From Sipunculus nudus (lineage: Eukaryota; Annelida; Sipuncula; Golfingiida; Sipunculidae): a stretch of DNA of 64,000 nt. The notes under the pieces were generated by a model that did no database searches, had not been told where the DNA came from, and worked only from the letters and a program-made list of their open reading frames with translations. This document shows positions 24,563 to 35,765 of this stretch, piece by piece. A program made the translations under genes and the position numbers. Position 1 is the first letter of the stretch; the number at the start of each line of letters is the position of its first letter. The stretch covers positions 75,687,124 to 75,751,123 of the forward strand of contig CM049308.1 in the NCBI GenBank assembly GCA_026874595.1, written 5' to 3'.

Positions 24563-24740
24563 CATATAACCCCAATCTACATTGACAGAGTGTCAGAGTA
24601 AAATCATCACACGAGCTTTTACTCCAGAGCCCACCAAGTTGTCTTTCGACTTTGCGGCCATGACTGTTCGTCGTGAATCTTTAATTAGACTTGATCCAGG
24701 GCAGAGAGTAATAAAAGCGATTCAGTCAATGAATGAATAA
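24563..24740 (+). promoter_or_regulatory. possible TATA promoter and short leader ORF
   Basis: CATATAACC near 24563 could act as a TATA box. About 95 bp further on, GCGGCCATGA places an ATG in strong context (24659), opening a 26-codon frame (MTVRRESLIRLDPGQR...). A weak donor GTAATA follows codon 16. Splicing from there to the acceptor at 25590 would not join the main frame of the downstream gene, so this could be its untranslated leader exon with an upstream ORF. This is inference. Confidence 0.25.
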
Positions 24741-25590
24741 TGTAATCAGCACCTACTACATTTGTGATATAAATGGCAGTTTAAATCAATAATTTTAGAG
24801 TTTTATGAATGATAATCTGTCTTTTGAGGAAAAATGTAAATACTAGAATTGAACCTGACAAAGATAGTGATTTGGAGATTTCCAGTTTCATTTGTTCAGG
24901 ATTTAAAATGCGGTTCCAGAGTAAAATATAATGGCGACTTTACTCTTAAAGTCTTGATTATTTTGTAAGTTTTAGTCATTAACAAGTGTTTGATGTAAAA
25001 TCTTTTGAATATGTATGTATGTAAAGGCATTGCAAGGGCGGCTGCATGACTTTTTCCCCCAAGGTTCATGGGGTCTAAGGTGCTCAGATACACACACACC
25101 CACACACATACCAAATAATGGTATATGATAATTTAAGTTGCAGATTTTAAGGATAGTTCAAGCAAATTCTTAGTCCAGAACACAATCTGAGGTAAGGAAA
25201 ATAGGAAAGATATCCATACAGATACAATCGGTTGGTTAACCTTTGTGTGGGTTGAAGATTGATGTTGACCTACACAGTCCGAGTTTACCAGAGGGTACAC
25301 TGTCAGTACCAAATCTAAAGGGAAAGCATAAGGTGCTCTACTCGAGGAATGCATTGGTACCTAAAAGAATGAATACTTGCCTTTATGACACCTGTAATGA
25401 TTTTCATGAAGAGATGAAGGCAGTCCTGAGCACCAAAACAGCCACATTACCGAGTACCTCGTGTTCATCCACTAAAAAAAATAAATCCGTGATAAAATAT
25501 GGAACTTTTTTTACACTGGTGGTCTTCTTGACAAATTCACATTGAATTTGATGTTAAACAGATTAGACTAAAATAATGATTTTTTTACAG

Positions 25591-26776
25591 GTATCCTTGT
25601 CGGCGAGGCCGACCATGACAGGATGTTTATTGGATGGTCATGCTGCGAAAGTATACGAATAATAAGATGGACGTATCAATCCTGGTTGACTCATACGACG
25701 CGGAAGCGGATGCCCACGTGGTGTGTCCTATCCAAGAAGACGAGGAACCAAAACCTCTGCATCCGGCCCTCAGACCGGAAATGTGGAAAATCACGCCCTC
25801 CCAGGAATACAGAGACGCACAGCAAATGTACAGGAACAGAATGAAACGCCAAACGGCAGTGGTTGTGGCCCCTGGCGAAAAATATGCACAAGATTCTGGC
25901 GGGTTTAGGCATAAACCTAATTCTCGCCCATTAACTCCTTCCGGTCCCACATTCTCGCGAGATTTATCCTCCTCCGGTAGACGTAGGATAAGTGACGTCA
26001 CATTCGCAGACAGTATGGAGCAGGAATATCCTAAATGCCGTAGCGTGGATTCTGATTATGAGTCAGGATTTATATCTGGTGGTAATAGCAGGCCAATGTC
26101 TAGCAGGTCAACTGGTTTACAAACTTTCGGCAGCTCATCAAATTTGTCCTATTTTTCTGGTCAAATGACATACGGTAGCAGTCACGTTGGTGATGAGGTT
26201 ACCTTTGACGACTCATACGCGTCTAGTAGCCAGTTAAAGATGTATCCTTCCGATTTCACTGTTGCTGATCAACGGAAGTTTCATCGGCCGTCTGCTTACT
26301 TACGGGGGAGACAAGATCCCGCTAAAGTCACAAAACGAAAGCAGTCCCACAAGGTGCCAAACGCCCTCTGTCCGCAGGATCGGTACACAAGAGGCGCTCA
26401 GAAAACTGAGAAATCTGTAAAAGTAATACAGGGTCAAAATATGACTAAACCTCGGTGGTGCCCCCCTCCCGGACAGGCCCCTCCTGTCAAGAAAAAAGAC
26501 GCCGCCACGGAATGTGAAATAATCAAAATGGTGGATAAATTAGACATAGGAGTTCAATGTTCACCTGAGATGCGTACCGTAGGAACACAGCTTCCCAGGA
26601 AAACTAAAGTCGCGTCAACACAGACTTCTATAAAGACGCGTAACTGCAGGGTGCAGGTAGGCCATAAGACTTACAGTACTGCTGAAACTCAGTGTGGGCC
26701 TCCGCCTCATCGTAACGTCGCCACGATGACCCAGGTCAAGGTCGTCTATCCAGAGTGCATGACCTATCTCGAATAA
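25591..26776 (+). CDS. unrecognised 380-residue Ser-rich basic protein with C-terminal TQT-type repeat array
   Basis: A good acceptor (TTTTTTACAG) ends at 25590. The longest frame opens at 25634 and stops at 26776 (TAA), with an in-frame TGA at 25616 just upstream, so translation starts in this exon. The ATG at 25667 (residue 12; A at -3, G at +4) has the best Kozak context and may be the real start, giving 369 residues. The protein has no signal peptide or membrane segment. Residues 130-200 are Ser/Gly/Tyr rich (SVDSDYESGFISGG region) and residues 215-290 are basic. Residues 289-372 form an 11-12-residue repeat with cores TEC(292), VQC(307), TQL(318), TQT(329), VQV(340), TQC(352) and TMT(364). 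The TQT core matches the established LC8 (DYNLL) docking consensus; the others match it loosely. A short upstream ORF from 25615 overlaps the start. No family is recognised. Confidence 0.8.
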
Positions 26777-27031
26777 GCAGCGCCATCTATACTGCCTTCG
26801 TAAAATGGATACTGGTGCTTAACTCGATGACGTAATAAGTGTATATAGTAAGTATAGCGAACACTGGATCATTGGCAGGTTGTTGTTATTAAACGCCGAA
26901 TCTTTCTTATATGTAAATCTAACAAACTAACTCAGCGTGGTCTGATTTTTGGGGGTATGAGCAAAGAATATATGACGAACAACGAGAAGGGCATTTTTCT
27001 CATGCATGTCTAAGTTATTACTTTAATGTGC

Positions 27032-27037
27032 AATAAA
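27032..27037 (+). terminator. polyadenylation signal of the 25.6-kb gene
   Basis: AATAAA 256 bp after the stop codon at 26776, in the plus orientation, followed by T-rich sequence. It is the first canonical signal downstream. Confidence 0.6.
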
Positions 27038-27247
27038 TCTTATTGTATTTAAACCCAGTTGTTATTTATTTAGATGATCCTTAAACATTCAGGTGACGCT
27101 CAGTAAAGCCAGGATATAAGGCGTTTTAATGCCAGATGTTAGTAAAATAATTAATTTTTTGTAAATTTTAATTAAGGGCAAAATGAGCTTTTGATTAAAC
27201 ATATTATGAATTTTTCTCCATCCTGAAAATATAGGAAACATAATAAA

Positions 27248-27430
27248 TATTCTTTTCATGCTGCAAAACTAAGAAATATATAACAAATATTCTCTCACTG
27301 CTCGACAAGTATGAAACATAAATATTCTCTCCATGCCGCACAACTAAGAAACATATAACAGATATTCTCTCCATGCTGCACAACTAAGAAACATATAACA
27401 ACTATTCTCTCCATGCTACAAACCTGCAAC
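27248..27430 (+). repeat. 40-bp minisatellite, five copies
   Basis: The phrase TATTCTCTCCATGC starts at 27248, 27288, 27323, 27363 and 27403: period 40 bp, with one unit shortened by 5 bp. Each unit also carries CTAAGAAACATATAACA. The last three units are nearly identical. Confidence 0.9.
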
Positions 27431-28127
27431 GGAAAATGAAAAATAAGACAGCGATGTCCAGGCAACGTCGGATCCAAGATTTCGGTAAAGGAGTTGTCTA
27501 ACCCAGGAGGTCTAAATCACCTATAAACAGTTCCCAAGGTCTGGAAAAGCGTCTTAAAAATGACCTTAAAATGAAGCCTTAGGCTTAATAACTAAGCGTG
27601 CTTTAAATGCCACCGTGCCACCTTAAAGCAAGACACCTTTTCGCGAAATGTGTGGGATCACAGGGAAAGCCGGGCGAAGTCTTTCGTCTGTTGCCAAAAG
27701 GCTCAAAGGGTAACGTTATCGTTGCGTGTCCGTTGAATAATGCATGGTTCTCATGTATTAAAGAGGGATCTGGTCTTTAATCTTGATACAAGTTCTCGCT
27801 TAAGTTATTGGTAAACCACTTTGAAAATTTATTGTACACTGTAAAAAGCGCTTTTGAAACCTAAATCTATCTCCTCGTCTTCAATCTGGAAAAGGCTTTC
27901 TCTTCGACAGGAAGAGCTGTATACTTTGACCTACAACTACCTTTAACGCTTAAATCTGAACAGAAGACTTTGAACTCCAAAGAAACCATAAAGGTTGGTT
28001 CTTTGAGAGTACTGGTCTGTTGAAGAATATATGAGATCCCAGATGATTTTCGTAAAAGTATTCTATAGAACTAGATATCCGCATTCTACTGAATACAAGC
28101 CGCCCCACTCCCCCCCCCCCCCCCCCA
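27431..28127. other. non-coding stretch
   Basis: No supported gene. A C tract lies at about 28111-28126, immediately left of repeat A copy 3. Confidence 0.45.
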
Positions 28128-28383
28128 TTCACTTATTCGGCTCATATTCCCAGGTTCAGTCGTGCACAGGTAACTCTATATTTGTGAATATTCTTTGATG
28201 ACGTTTCTGTATCAGGATCATGTGCCGGATCGACACCAATATCAATTCATTCTTTATTGACCCCTTTCCGAAATACCCTGAAAATTTCTTGCGATTCCGT
28301 TCATGATTGCATGAGTTATGTTGTAAAAAACAAAAAAAAAACGCGAAGGGGAATGAACGCATACCCTCCTGGCGGAGGCAATT
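28128..28383 (+). repeat. dispersed repeat family A, partial copy 3
   Basis: Matches the 3' part of the repeat at 437-842: CATATTCCCAGGTTCA, TTTGTGAATATTC, GATTGCATGAG, an A-rich run, and an end with GAATGAACG then GGCGGAGGCAA. The 5' part is missing, cut at the C tract. Confidence 0.7.
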
Positions 28384-28561
28384 ACACTGGAGACAGTATA
28401 AATTTTTTTTTTCTCATATAGATTCTTACTAAACATGCATTAATTTTAATAATCTCTGAGTTTGTGGTAAAATTTATAATATTCTTGGAAACGGCATGGC
28501 AAGCCTTGAAACATAAATTGGTGCCTATCCCTACATGCGGCATTGTCAGCGGCCATCTCCA

Positions 28562-28592
<31 letters not shown>

Positions 28593-28871
28593 ACCAAGGG
28601 TTAATAATAGTGAGGATTACATATTCTTTTCATACAGAAAAATAACCAACTGTAGCAAACGCATTTAATTGTAAGTATTCAATATTCAATTTAAATTTAT
28701 TTATTTTTAACCTAATATTCGGTCAAGCATACTTGTGAACATTTTTCTCAGAAGACAAGCTTGGGGGCGGAAGAGGATTAAACGGAGTCTCATCAGTCAT
28801 CGTTAAGCTTGCATGTACACACTTTATGCAGCGGTTATACACTGTAGTTGTTCCAGATCTCCTTCGTTCTA

Positions 28872-29082
28872 ACCACTGCTTCGTTTAACAAAGATTCTGT
28901 GGTTTTAACCACCAGGGCTCGTACAGAAAAAAATTGTATTAAGACCAATGAGAGCATGGTATCGCATTGTGCATCAAACTCCGAACGTTTAAATCCACGC
29001 ACGCCGCTCTCGTTGGTCTTATTCTTGGGCCTGTGCCAAACCTGGTGTTAAAACCTGAAAACTTGCTAAACAAAGCAGCGGT
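28872..29082. mobile_element. Tc1/mariner-type MITE with TA target site
   Basis: Left end ACCACTGCTTCGTTTAACAA and right end TTGCTAAACAAAGCAGCGGT are inverted repeats. Similarity continues inward for about 45 bp through GGTTTTAACCACCAGGG / CCTGGTGTTAAAACC, then a further AAGACCAATGAGAGC / GCTCTCGTTGGTCTT pair. TA dinucleotides flank both ends (28870-28871 and 29083-29084). The 211-bp element is nearly a full foldback and non-coding. Confidence 0.75.
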
Positions 29083-29384
29083 TAACAAAGTTGAGTTTAA
29101 ATTGAATGACGTCGGTCTTCTACCACACGTGTTCTTTGCAAAAGCTGCATGGCCCCGTTACACCACGGATAAAGGTCACACCCCTGAAGGACTGGACGAC
29201 AAGATTATTTTAAACGGTAAACCAAACCAGCTATTACTCTCACATACACTCCAAATGACAAAAGTAAACAAACAATAAAATATATTAAATTACACTTACA
29301 TTTATATCCAACTAGTATTAATATATATCGATCATCACTATAGTCCACATAATTAAACACAATCACTACGTCCTGTATACTCCT

Positions 29385-29951
29385 TTGGTATTCACAGCGC
29401 TCGAAGTTCACTTGTTTACACTTCTCCGAATTAAATGTTTGACGCGCACACGTGACATCGGAATGCCTCTTATCTCAGACCGCCCTCATTGTATACATAC
29501 ACAGGGATTCGCCGGCGCTTCTACTAATCATCACTGTTCCTCAATGAAGCACGCGCTTTTCCCTCAAAGCAAAGTCCAGATAGCACTGACAGATAGGCAC
29601 GCAGTCTCCTCTGTAGGATTGTTGAGGAAATGTCTATCACAGCTGATGTCACCTGGATTCATCCAGTACGAAGTAACTTAATTTTCCTACCCACGACAAT
29701 CAGAGTCGCTACAATTTCACGTTAATCGCCCTGGCCTGTTACTGGATGCACTCATGGTAGATACACATCGCCGGATTACCAGTCCGTCGGCAATTGCGAT
29801 ATCCACTCTGAAGTCCTTTACAGAGGTATCTACGGGGCCATCCTCAGACACTGACGCCCTACGTTCAGGAACATCGTCTTCTCAACTGTTTCAGACAATG
29901 AACAAACAAAATTCGCCTGTGGACTGCAGACAACCGTCAGACTACATCTAA
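29385..29951. other. GC-richer block next to the CRE/TATA promoter
   Basis: Two unrelated plus-strand frames (29385-29681 and 29754-29951) and minus-strand frames are open here, but none has recognised similarity or clear splice sites. Higher CpG content fits a promoter or leader region, possibly the first exon of a minus-strand transcript. Confidence 0.3.
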
Positions 29952-30010
29952 CTTGCGCGCTGACTCAAGGCGTTTGTAACGAGGTTCTATATACGCTTCT
30001 GACGTCACAA
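29940..30010 (-). promoter_or_regulatory. candidate minus-strand promoter (CRE + TATA)
   Basis: Read on the minus strand, a perfect palindromic CRE TGACGTCA (30006-29999) lies about 10 bp upstream of TATATAGAA (29992-29984). Transcription would start near 29955-29960. The sequence from 29400 to 29960 is unusually GC-rich for this window and could be a leader exon. The first minus-strand ATG frame there is only 14 codons, and no coding exon was identified further left on this strand. Confidence 0.4.
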
Positions 30011-30181
30011 GTTCTTACCGTCTTCTGCCCAATCATTTTACAGAACTATACGGCTTGACATTAACTGTATGAATGTTAAAATTGTCATGCCTCTAGAGTA
30101 GAAACCCCGTAAAAAGCAAAATATGCAGCTGCGCCGCCTTGGATGTCTACAATTTTGATGTCAACGTAGCTCAGAAGCTGA

Positions 30182-30240
30182 TCGGGGGCGGGGGGGGGGG
30201 TCAAAGGGGGACTGACCCCCGCCCCCCCCCCCCCTTTTGG
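30182..30240. repeat. G tract and C tract in near-inverted arrangement
   Basis: A G-rich run (30183-30200) and a C-rich run (30217-30235) flank GGGGGACTGACCCCC, so the block can fold back. An open frame through it is tract-driven. Confidence 0.65.
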
Positions 30241-31059
30241 AGCCGAAACAACCTGTTTTTTAGGGTATCAGACCATATTTGCGACCCTTACCCCCTCCTT
30301 CCCGGACCAGAGGACCTTATCTTAAGATTTAATTTCAGTCTTCCTCGGCGTGACCCTCCCCTTTCCAAAATCCTGGATCCGCCCCTGTTGCTATAAACAC
30401 CGTCTTGACATGATTCGGTCCTAAAATTAGCATCAAACGAGGCACCTGTATTCTCTAAACATGATACTCCATATTAATGTACAATAAATTATAACAAGGC
30501 CTATGGGCCTAATGCAAACCTGTGCATTGGGAAATACACCAGGTATAATGCTTCAATGCTGGACCATTACTTTTCATGTATATGAACAATGCAAGTACTA
30601 AACATTTTTAATAAAAAACAATTACACAAACATCACTGCTGAAATTCTGGCATGGGTGCACACAACACAAAAATGATTGTAGCTGGCACCACCAGTCTTG
30701 TATACAACGAAGCTATCAGAGATATATACATATGCCCAATTTCAGACTGATATATCAAACCCCTCCTGAAAAATAAGCAGGGACACAAACTGTGCAAAAT
30801 TTATTATAGGTGTCAGCAACAGTCTTGCATACGAAAAAGCTATTCGATATGTATAAATATGCCAAATTTCAGGCTGATATATCAAATTCCTCTGTAGAAA
30901 TAAGCTGGCACATACACTGTGCAAAAGTCACTGTAGGTGGCGACACCTGCCTTGTGAACGAGAAATCTATCAAAGACACATAGACAGGCTAAAATATCAG
31001 GCCAAAACATCAGACTTACCTTGAGTCTGATGCATGGGGCTGACCAGGCTTAGATGAGA

Positions 31060-31690
31060 AAGGCAGTTGCCCCGAGTGAACTGGGATACATTGCTAGCTC
31101 AGGCTACTGCACTGAGTGAACTCATGACCTGCACCTGGCTAGACTGAATTAACTTTTGACCTGTACCTGGCTTCACTGAGTGAACTCTTTACCTATTGCA
31201 TAATCTGACACAGTGGGCAGTCTGCCAACACTATAAATAGAATGCAGCTACTGCATTTAGTGAACTCCTGACCTATATCTGGCCGCACTGAGTGAACTCT
31301 TGACCTGTTGCCTTATCTGATACAGTTGGCAGTCTGTCGAAGCTATAAATATATCCAGACTGAACTTTGGCCTGTTGCTAAATCTGAAATAGTACCCACA
31401 CCATTGCATAAGCTCACAGATTGGCTCCACATGCAGCCCTGAGGGGCATGACACACATGAGGTGATCATAAGATACTCATGAGGTGATCACATGCTATCT
31501 ATGAGGTGATCACATGGTGCCCATGAGGTGTTCACATGTCACCCATGAGGTGCCTTGTGCTTGGCTTCACTGATTGAACTCTTGATCTGTATCTGGCTGC
31601 ACTCAATGAACTCTTGATCTGTTGCCAAATCTAAAACAGTTGGCAGTTTCTCAACCTATTAAAGGATACAGACAATCTTGGCCTGTTGGT
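31060..31690 (+). repeat. irregular repeats around CACTGAGTGAACTC
   Basis: Phrases such as CACTGAGTGAACTC, GACCTGTTGC and ACAGTTGGCAGTCTG recur several times between 31110 and 31690 at irregular 60-130 bp spacing, around the 22-bp array. No coding frame is shared. Confidence 0.6.
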
Positions 31691-33740
31691 AAATCTGTTT
31701 ACACATACTGAAAGACTTTGGGTAAAATGCTTTTTTTTCAAGCTGACATATTCATAAACTTGTTATCATGATAGAATCATAAAAGATGCAGTCCTTTCAT
31801 TGTTAAAGGTCCAATAATTCTGCAAAAAATCATTCAAGTAAACTTGAACAGAGGCCACCTAAGAATAATTTTTGTGCAATGTTACAGAAGTTATAATTGA
31901 AACAATAATTTTGTAGAAGAACACTATTGCAGTCCTCAGTTTGAAATAGACATAATAATGGCCATTAGACCAACTTAGGCTTTTCATGACTCAATCAAAA
32001 ATCAACAAACTCAATATATTCTGATATGATTGAAAGAACCCTGTCCTAAGATAATTCTTTTGAAAAACTGAACGATTCAACTTGACAGTTTCATCATAAA
32101 CATTTTAAGCTGAAAGAGGCTAAAATTATGAGTTTTTTGCCCATAAAAAACAGGTCAATGTAGGTAGCACCATGAAATCTGCAAATTCAAATATGAGTCA
32201 TGTGACCAACATTTGCACAATACTTGATAATGCTAGCTTCTGTCATTTCTGAGATTACTATGTCAGTATGCTTACTTGGCCAAATGACTGAGTTCAAATT
32301 CGTGTAACTCCGCTGAAATTCATCAAATGCAAACCATTTGAACAAACTTGAGAGGGCTTGCTGGGATAATTTCTGTAAAATACTGAACAATTTGGCTGGA
32401 CCATTTACAAGAAGTAGCCTTTTAAAGGTTTTACAGCCTTTTCCCTATAAAATCTAAGTAAATGCAGATAGCAAGAAAAAAATAAGCTGAATCCCACAAC
32501 ATTTGATATGCGACAGATTATTGCATAAAATCTAGGGATGGTAGCTCCTGCTATTCCTGAGAAATAATGGGTTAATGTACAGATGACCAATATTCCCCGT
32601 ACAAAAAAAGGTCAATGCAGGTGGCGCCACCAACACCTGAAATTCATATATGACTCATGTGAACAACACTGGCATAAAATTTGGTGCTGATAGCTCAGGC
32701 CGTTTCTGAGATTGTCATTTTAATATGCTTTTTTGGACAGATGACAAAGATCAACTTTAAAATTCATTCTTTGGAACCATAAAAGACAATTATTATAAGA
32801 ATTATCCAGGGGATTGTTCTTGTAAAATATTAAACAAATTGGCCCAAGTTGCGTCAGTCAAAAAACGTTTTGCAGGTTTATAACTCATATGGGACAATAC
32901 AGCAAAACGGTTAAGTTAAGCTTCCCATAACTCAGCCAAAAATCACTGAACCAAAACCATTTGAACAAACTTGAATTATCAACATCTAGGGGTAATCAAC
33001 GTGTCAGATGTAACAATTTGGCCCAGTGGTATTTGAGAAGAACATCTTTGTAGCCACTAAGCTAAAATGGGCTGTTATGGCATATGACTATATTCAGCTT
33101 CTAATAACTCAGCCAAAAGTCACTGAACTTAAACCATTTGAACAAACTTCAGAAAGCACCACCCTAGGATCATTTCTGTGCAATATTAAACAATTTGGCC
33201 ATATGGTTTCAGAGAAGAAGTTTTTTTGTAGCTGTCAGTATGATACAGGCACTGATGACTCCCGTACAAAAATGGCCGATGCAGGTGGCGCCACCAATAC
33301 CTCAATTTCAGATATGACTCATGTGACCAACATTGGCATAAAATTTGGTGATGATAGCTCCAGCCGTTTCTGAGATTGTAATTTTAGTAAGCTTTTTTGG
33401 ACAGATTACTAAATTCAACTTCCTGTAATTCTGCCAAAAATCACGGTACTCAAACCATTCGAACAAACTTGAGAGAGATTGTTCCAGGAATCATTTCTGT
33501 GAAATATTGGACAATTTGGCTGAACATATTCGAGGAAGATTTTTAAAGCTTTTTAGCTTTTTTCCTGTATAATCTAAGAAAATTCAGTTAGCCTAAAATA
33601 AGCAAAATCCGATAGAGTTTTTTTAGATGGCTACATTTTTGCATAAAATTTCGTGATGCTTACTCTTGTCGTTTTCAACATAGTATGGGTTAACGTACAG
33701 ACGACGGACGACGCCACACCATTGCATAAGCTCACAGGTT
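31393..33740 (+). repeat. 2.3-kb repeat block bounded by ACACCATTGCATAAGCTCAC
   Basis: The 20-bp phrase in the name occurs at about 31397 and 33716, at both ends of the block. Inside, modules recur about four times: GTGGCGCCACC, GACTCATGTGACCAACATT, GATGATAGCTCCAGCCGTTT, and AAACCATTTGAACAAACTT with following AATTTGGC. Module spacing is roughly 300-450 bp. The distal end has GACGACGGACGACGCC. It is probably an old, internally duplicated dispersed element. The open frame at 33026-33373 belongs to it. Confidence 0.65.
31457..31555 (+). repeat. 22-bp tandem repeat, five units
   Basis: ATGAGGTG starts at 31457, 31479, 31501, 31523 and 31545, exactly 22 bp apart. Units carry GGTGATCACATG, with an internal TGATCA palindrome. 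Confidence 0.9.
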
Positions 33741-33946
33741 CGCTAAAAACAATAATCTGGTTATACTCCTTACGTAAATATATGCAATAAAATAACACAG
33801 TCACAGACCTCTGGTGACATTGAAGACTGGAACATAGCCCTTAATGCTGCATTACAAGCTCTATATTACAGCTTTTCTGTCTTTCCCAAAGGTCAGGGCA
33901 CATAAGAAAAGCAGCATGGATAGAAAGGGGATCGAGAAATACATCA

Positions 33947-34242
33947 GGCCCGTTTTCCATGTACGCTTTTCTGCGCGCTTTTCATCGCGCAGAAAAATCA
34001 AGACAGATTTTTTTAAAAAAGTTGTAGCATTTCCATGTAAGCTTTTCATCGCGATGAAAAAAAGTCGATTCCTGTTCGACTTTTCTGCTCGCTTTCTTGC
34101 TCAGTACAGTAAAAATTGTAAACAGTGAACAGTACCTCGGATTCAGCGAGCGGAATAGTGCACATTGAAAATATATTCAGCGCGGTTTTCAGCTTGCTGA
34201 TTTCAAGCGCGATGAAATATAAGCGTACATGGAAAACGGGCC
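33947..34242. mobile_element. PIF/Harbinger-like MITE, 3-bp flanking repeat
   Basis: Perfect terminal inverted repeats of over 20 bp, starting GGCCCGTTTTCCATGTACGC at the left and mirrored exactly at the right. The element is flanked by TCA on both sides (33944-33946 and 34243-34245). The 3-bp duplication and the shared GGCCC-TTTTCCATG end with 52367-53090 point to one family. It is 296 bp and non-coding, with internal GCGCG- and TCGCGATGAAA-type words. Confidence 0.75.
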
Positions 34243-34250
34243 TCAAGCTT

Positions 34251-34498
34251 TGTTTCCATGTGCGCGTATATGCGTCAAAAACAGGTGTTCCCATGTGGGC
34301 GTATACGCGTGAAAATAGGTTATTTCCAAGTGCGCGTATGTGCGTGAACTGACAAATGTATTTATTGGTAGAGTAGATCTAGCGGTGTTCCTCAAAAATA
34401 TGAAATGACGGTCAATTTATCCCGAACCCCCCCCCCCCCCCCCCCCCCCCGAGTCCACGCAGAACCTACGCACATACGCTGACGGACACATGGAAACA
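34251..34498. mobile_element. adjacent TIR element, unclassified
   Basis: TGTTTCCATGTG (34251-34262) is mirrored by CACATGGAAACA (34487-34498), with further inward pairing of GCGTATRTGCGT with ACGCACATACGC. It begins only 9 bp after the Harbinger-like MITE and contains a long C tract (34428-34450). No clear target duplication was found. Confidence 0.5.
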
Positions 34499-34499
34499 C

Positions 34500-35755
34500 C
34501 ACAGTTTTTAAAATCATATGGGCGATTTTTTTCCACGCATTTAAGCACACATGTATGTAGTATGTAGTTTCATAGATATGAGACGCCAAAGAAAGCATTT
34601 GATAATGTGTGGATAGCTTGACATAGGTAGCTTCTATATAGGTTGACACCTGGACTTGAATTGTCAAGCAGGACTGTTCGCACTTTATATTTTTCATCAG
34701 AACGTATTTACGCAAATATTCGTTTGCGAACAATGTGCCGCAAATATTTTAAATTTTATTCTTAAAACAATTAAAACGGCATTACCGAATTGTGGAGATT
34801 TCATGTAATTTAAATACTTTTCACATCATTTAATATGACCGAGATATAATTCGATGGGCTCGTTCTTTGAAATCATCTGCAGCCTGCATACTAATTTTCA
34901 ATGGACTAAGATAACTTTTCTCATCCATATTTTCTCATGTAGTCGGTACTAGTCGCCCTGGGAAATTAGACAACATAACATAATTATAAATCTACGTTTA
35001 GTTAATGAGCCGGTGTCAGAAATAAATCCATCGTGTATAAACAAAGCGACAATTTGCGTGTCTTATAAATTCACATGAATTGTCCCACATGATAATAGCT
35101 GAAGAAAGCCTTGTTATACGACGTCTTTATTCCAGCATAATTATAAATGTTAGTCTAGTTTCTGGACGAATCAAGACCGCCGCTGTTGCGCCGTGATCAA
35201 TCATGCCAACTTCTTAAAGAATCCGTACACGACGTATTGGGAGATTAGCACGAGTTTACGAGTATTTTTATCTGAACCCGTATTATGATTTCATAAGCAA
35301 GGCATATTCTAGTAATGAAAATCACAAATCGTGCTCTGACTGATATACCAAAAACCTTATATATACCACACACGCAGGAAACCAATGTGTACCAAGGTGT
35401 TACAAGTCTATCCAGTGTTCCGATAAAATTCAGAAAACCATGAACTCTTCATTATTTTCTTAATGTATCTAAATTAATTACTAGTATTCAATGGGCAAAA
35501 CGTGTTTTCCACAAACATGCGCTCCTTATAGATGTGTTGTAAAGTGTTTTAACAGCGAAATTGACATAGAATGATTCTGGGGCAAAACTTCCATGGTATA
35601 TCTGCCACATGGTGTATAAATAGAAAACTAGAAAGGCTGAAATACTTTGCTCATAAAACTATAAATGATGAAGAATGTGAGCCTAATACTATGTATGACC
35701 AAGTCATTCCGACCAATATTTTGTACAAGTACTGAACAACAAAGACGTTTGCATA
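34500..35755. other. AT-rich intergenic stretch
   Basis: No supported gene or repeat. This is the region beyond the LIN52 3' end. Confidence 0.45.
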
Positions 35756-35759
35756 CAGA

Positions 35760-35765
35760 TTTATT
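35760..35765 (-). terminator. candidate LIN52 polyadenylation signal
   Basis: AATAAA on the minus strand 734 bp after the LIN52 stop codon at 36499. Other signals may exist; no transcript end can be seen. Confidence 0.35.
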
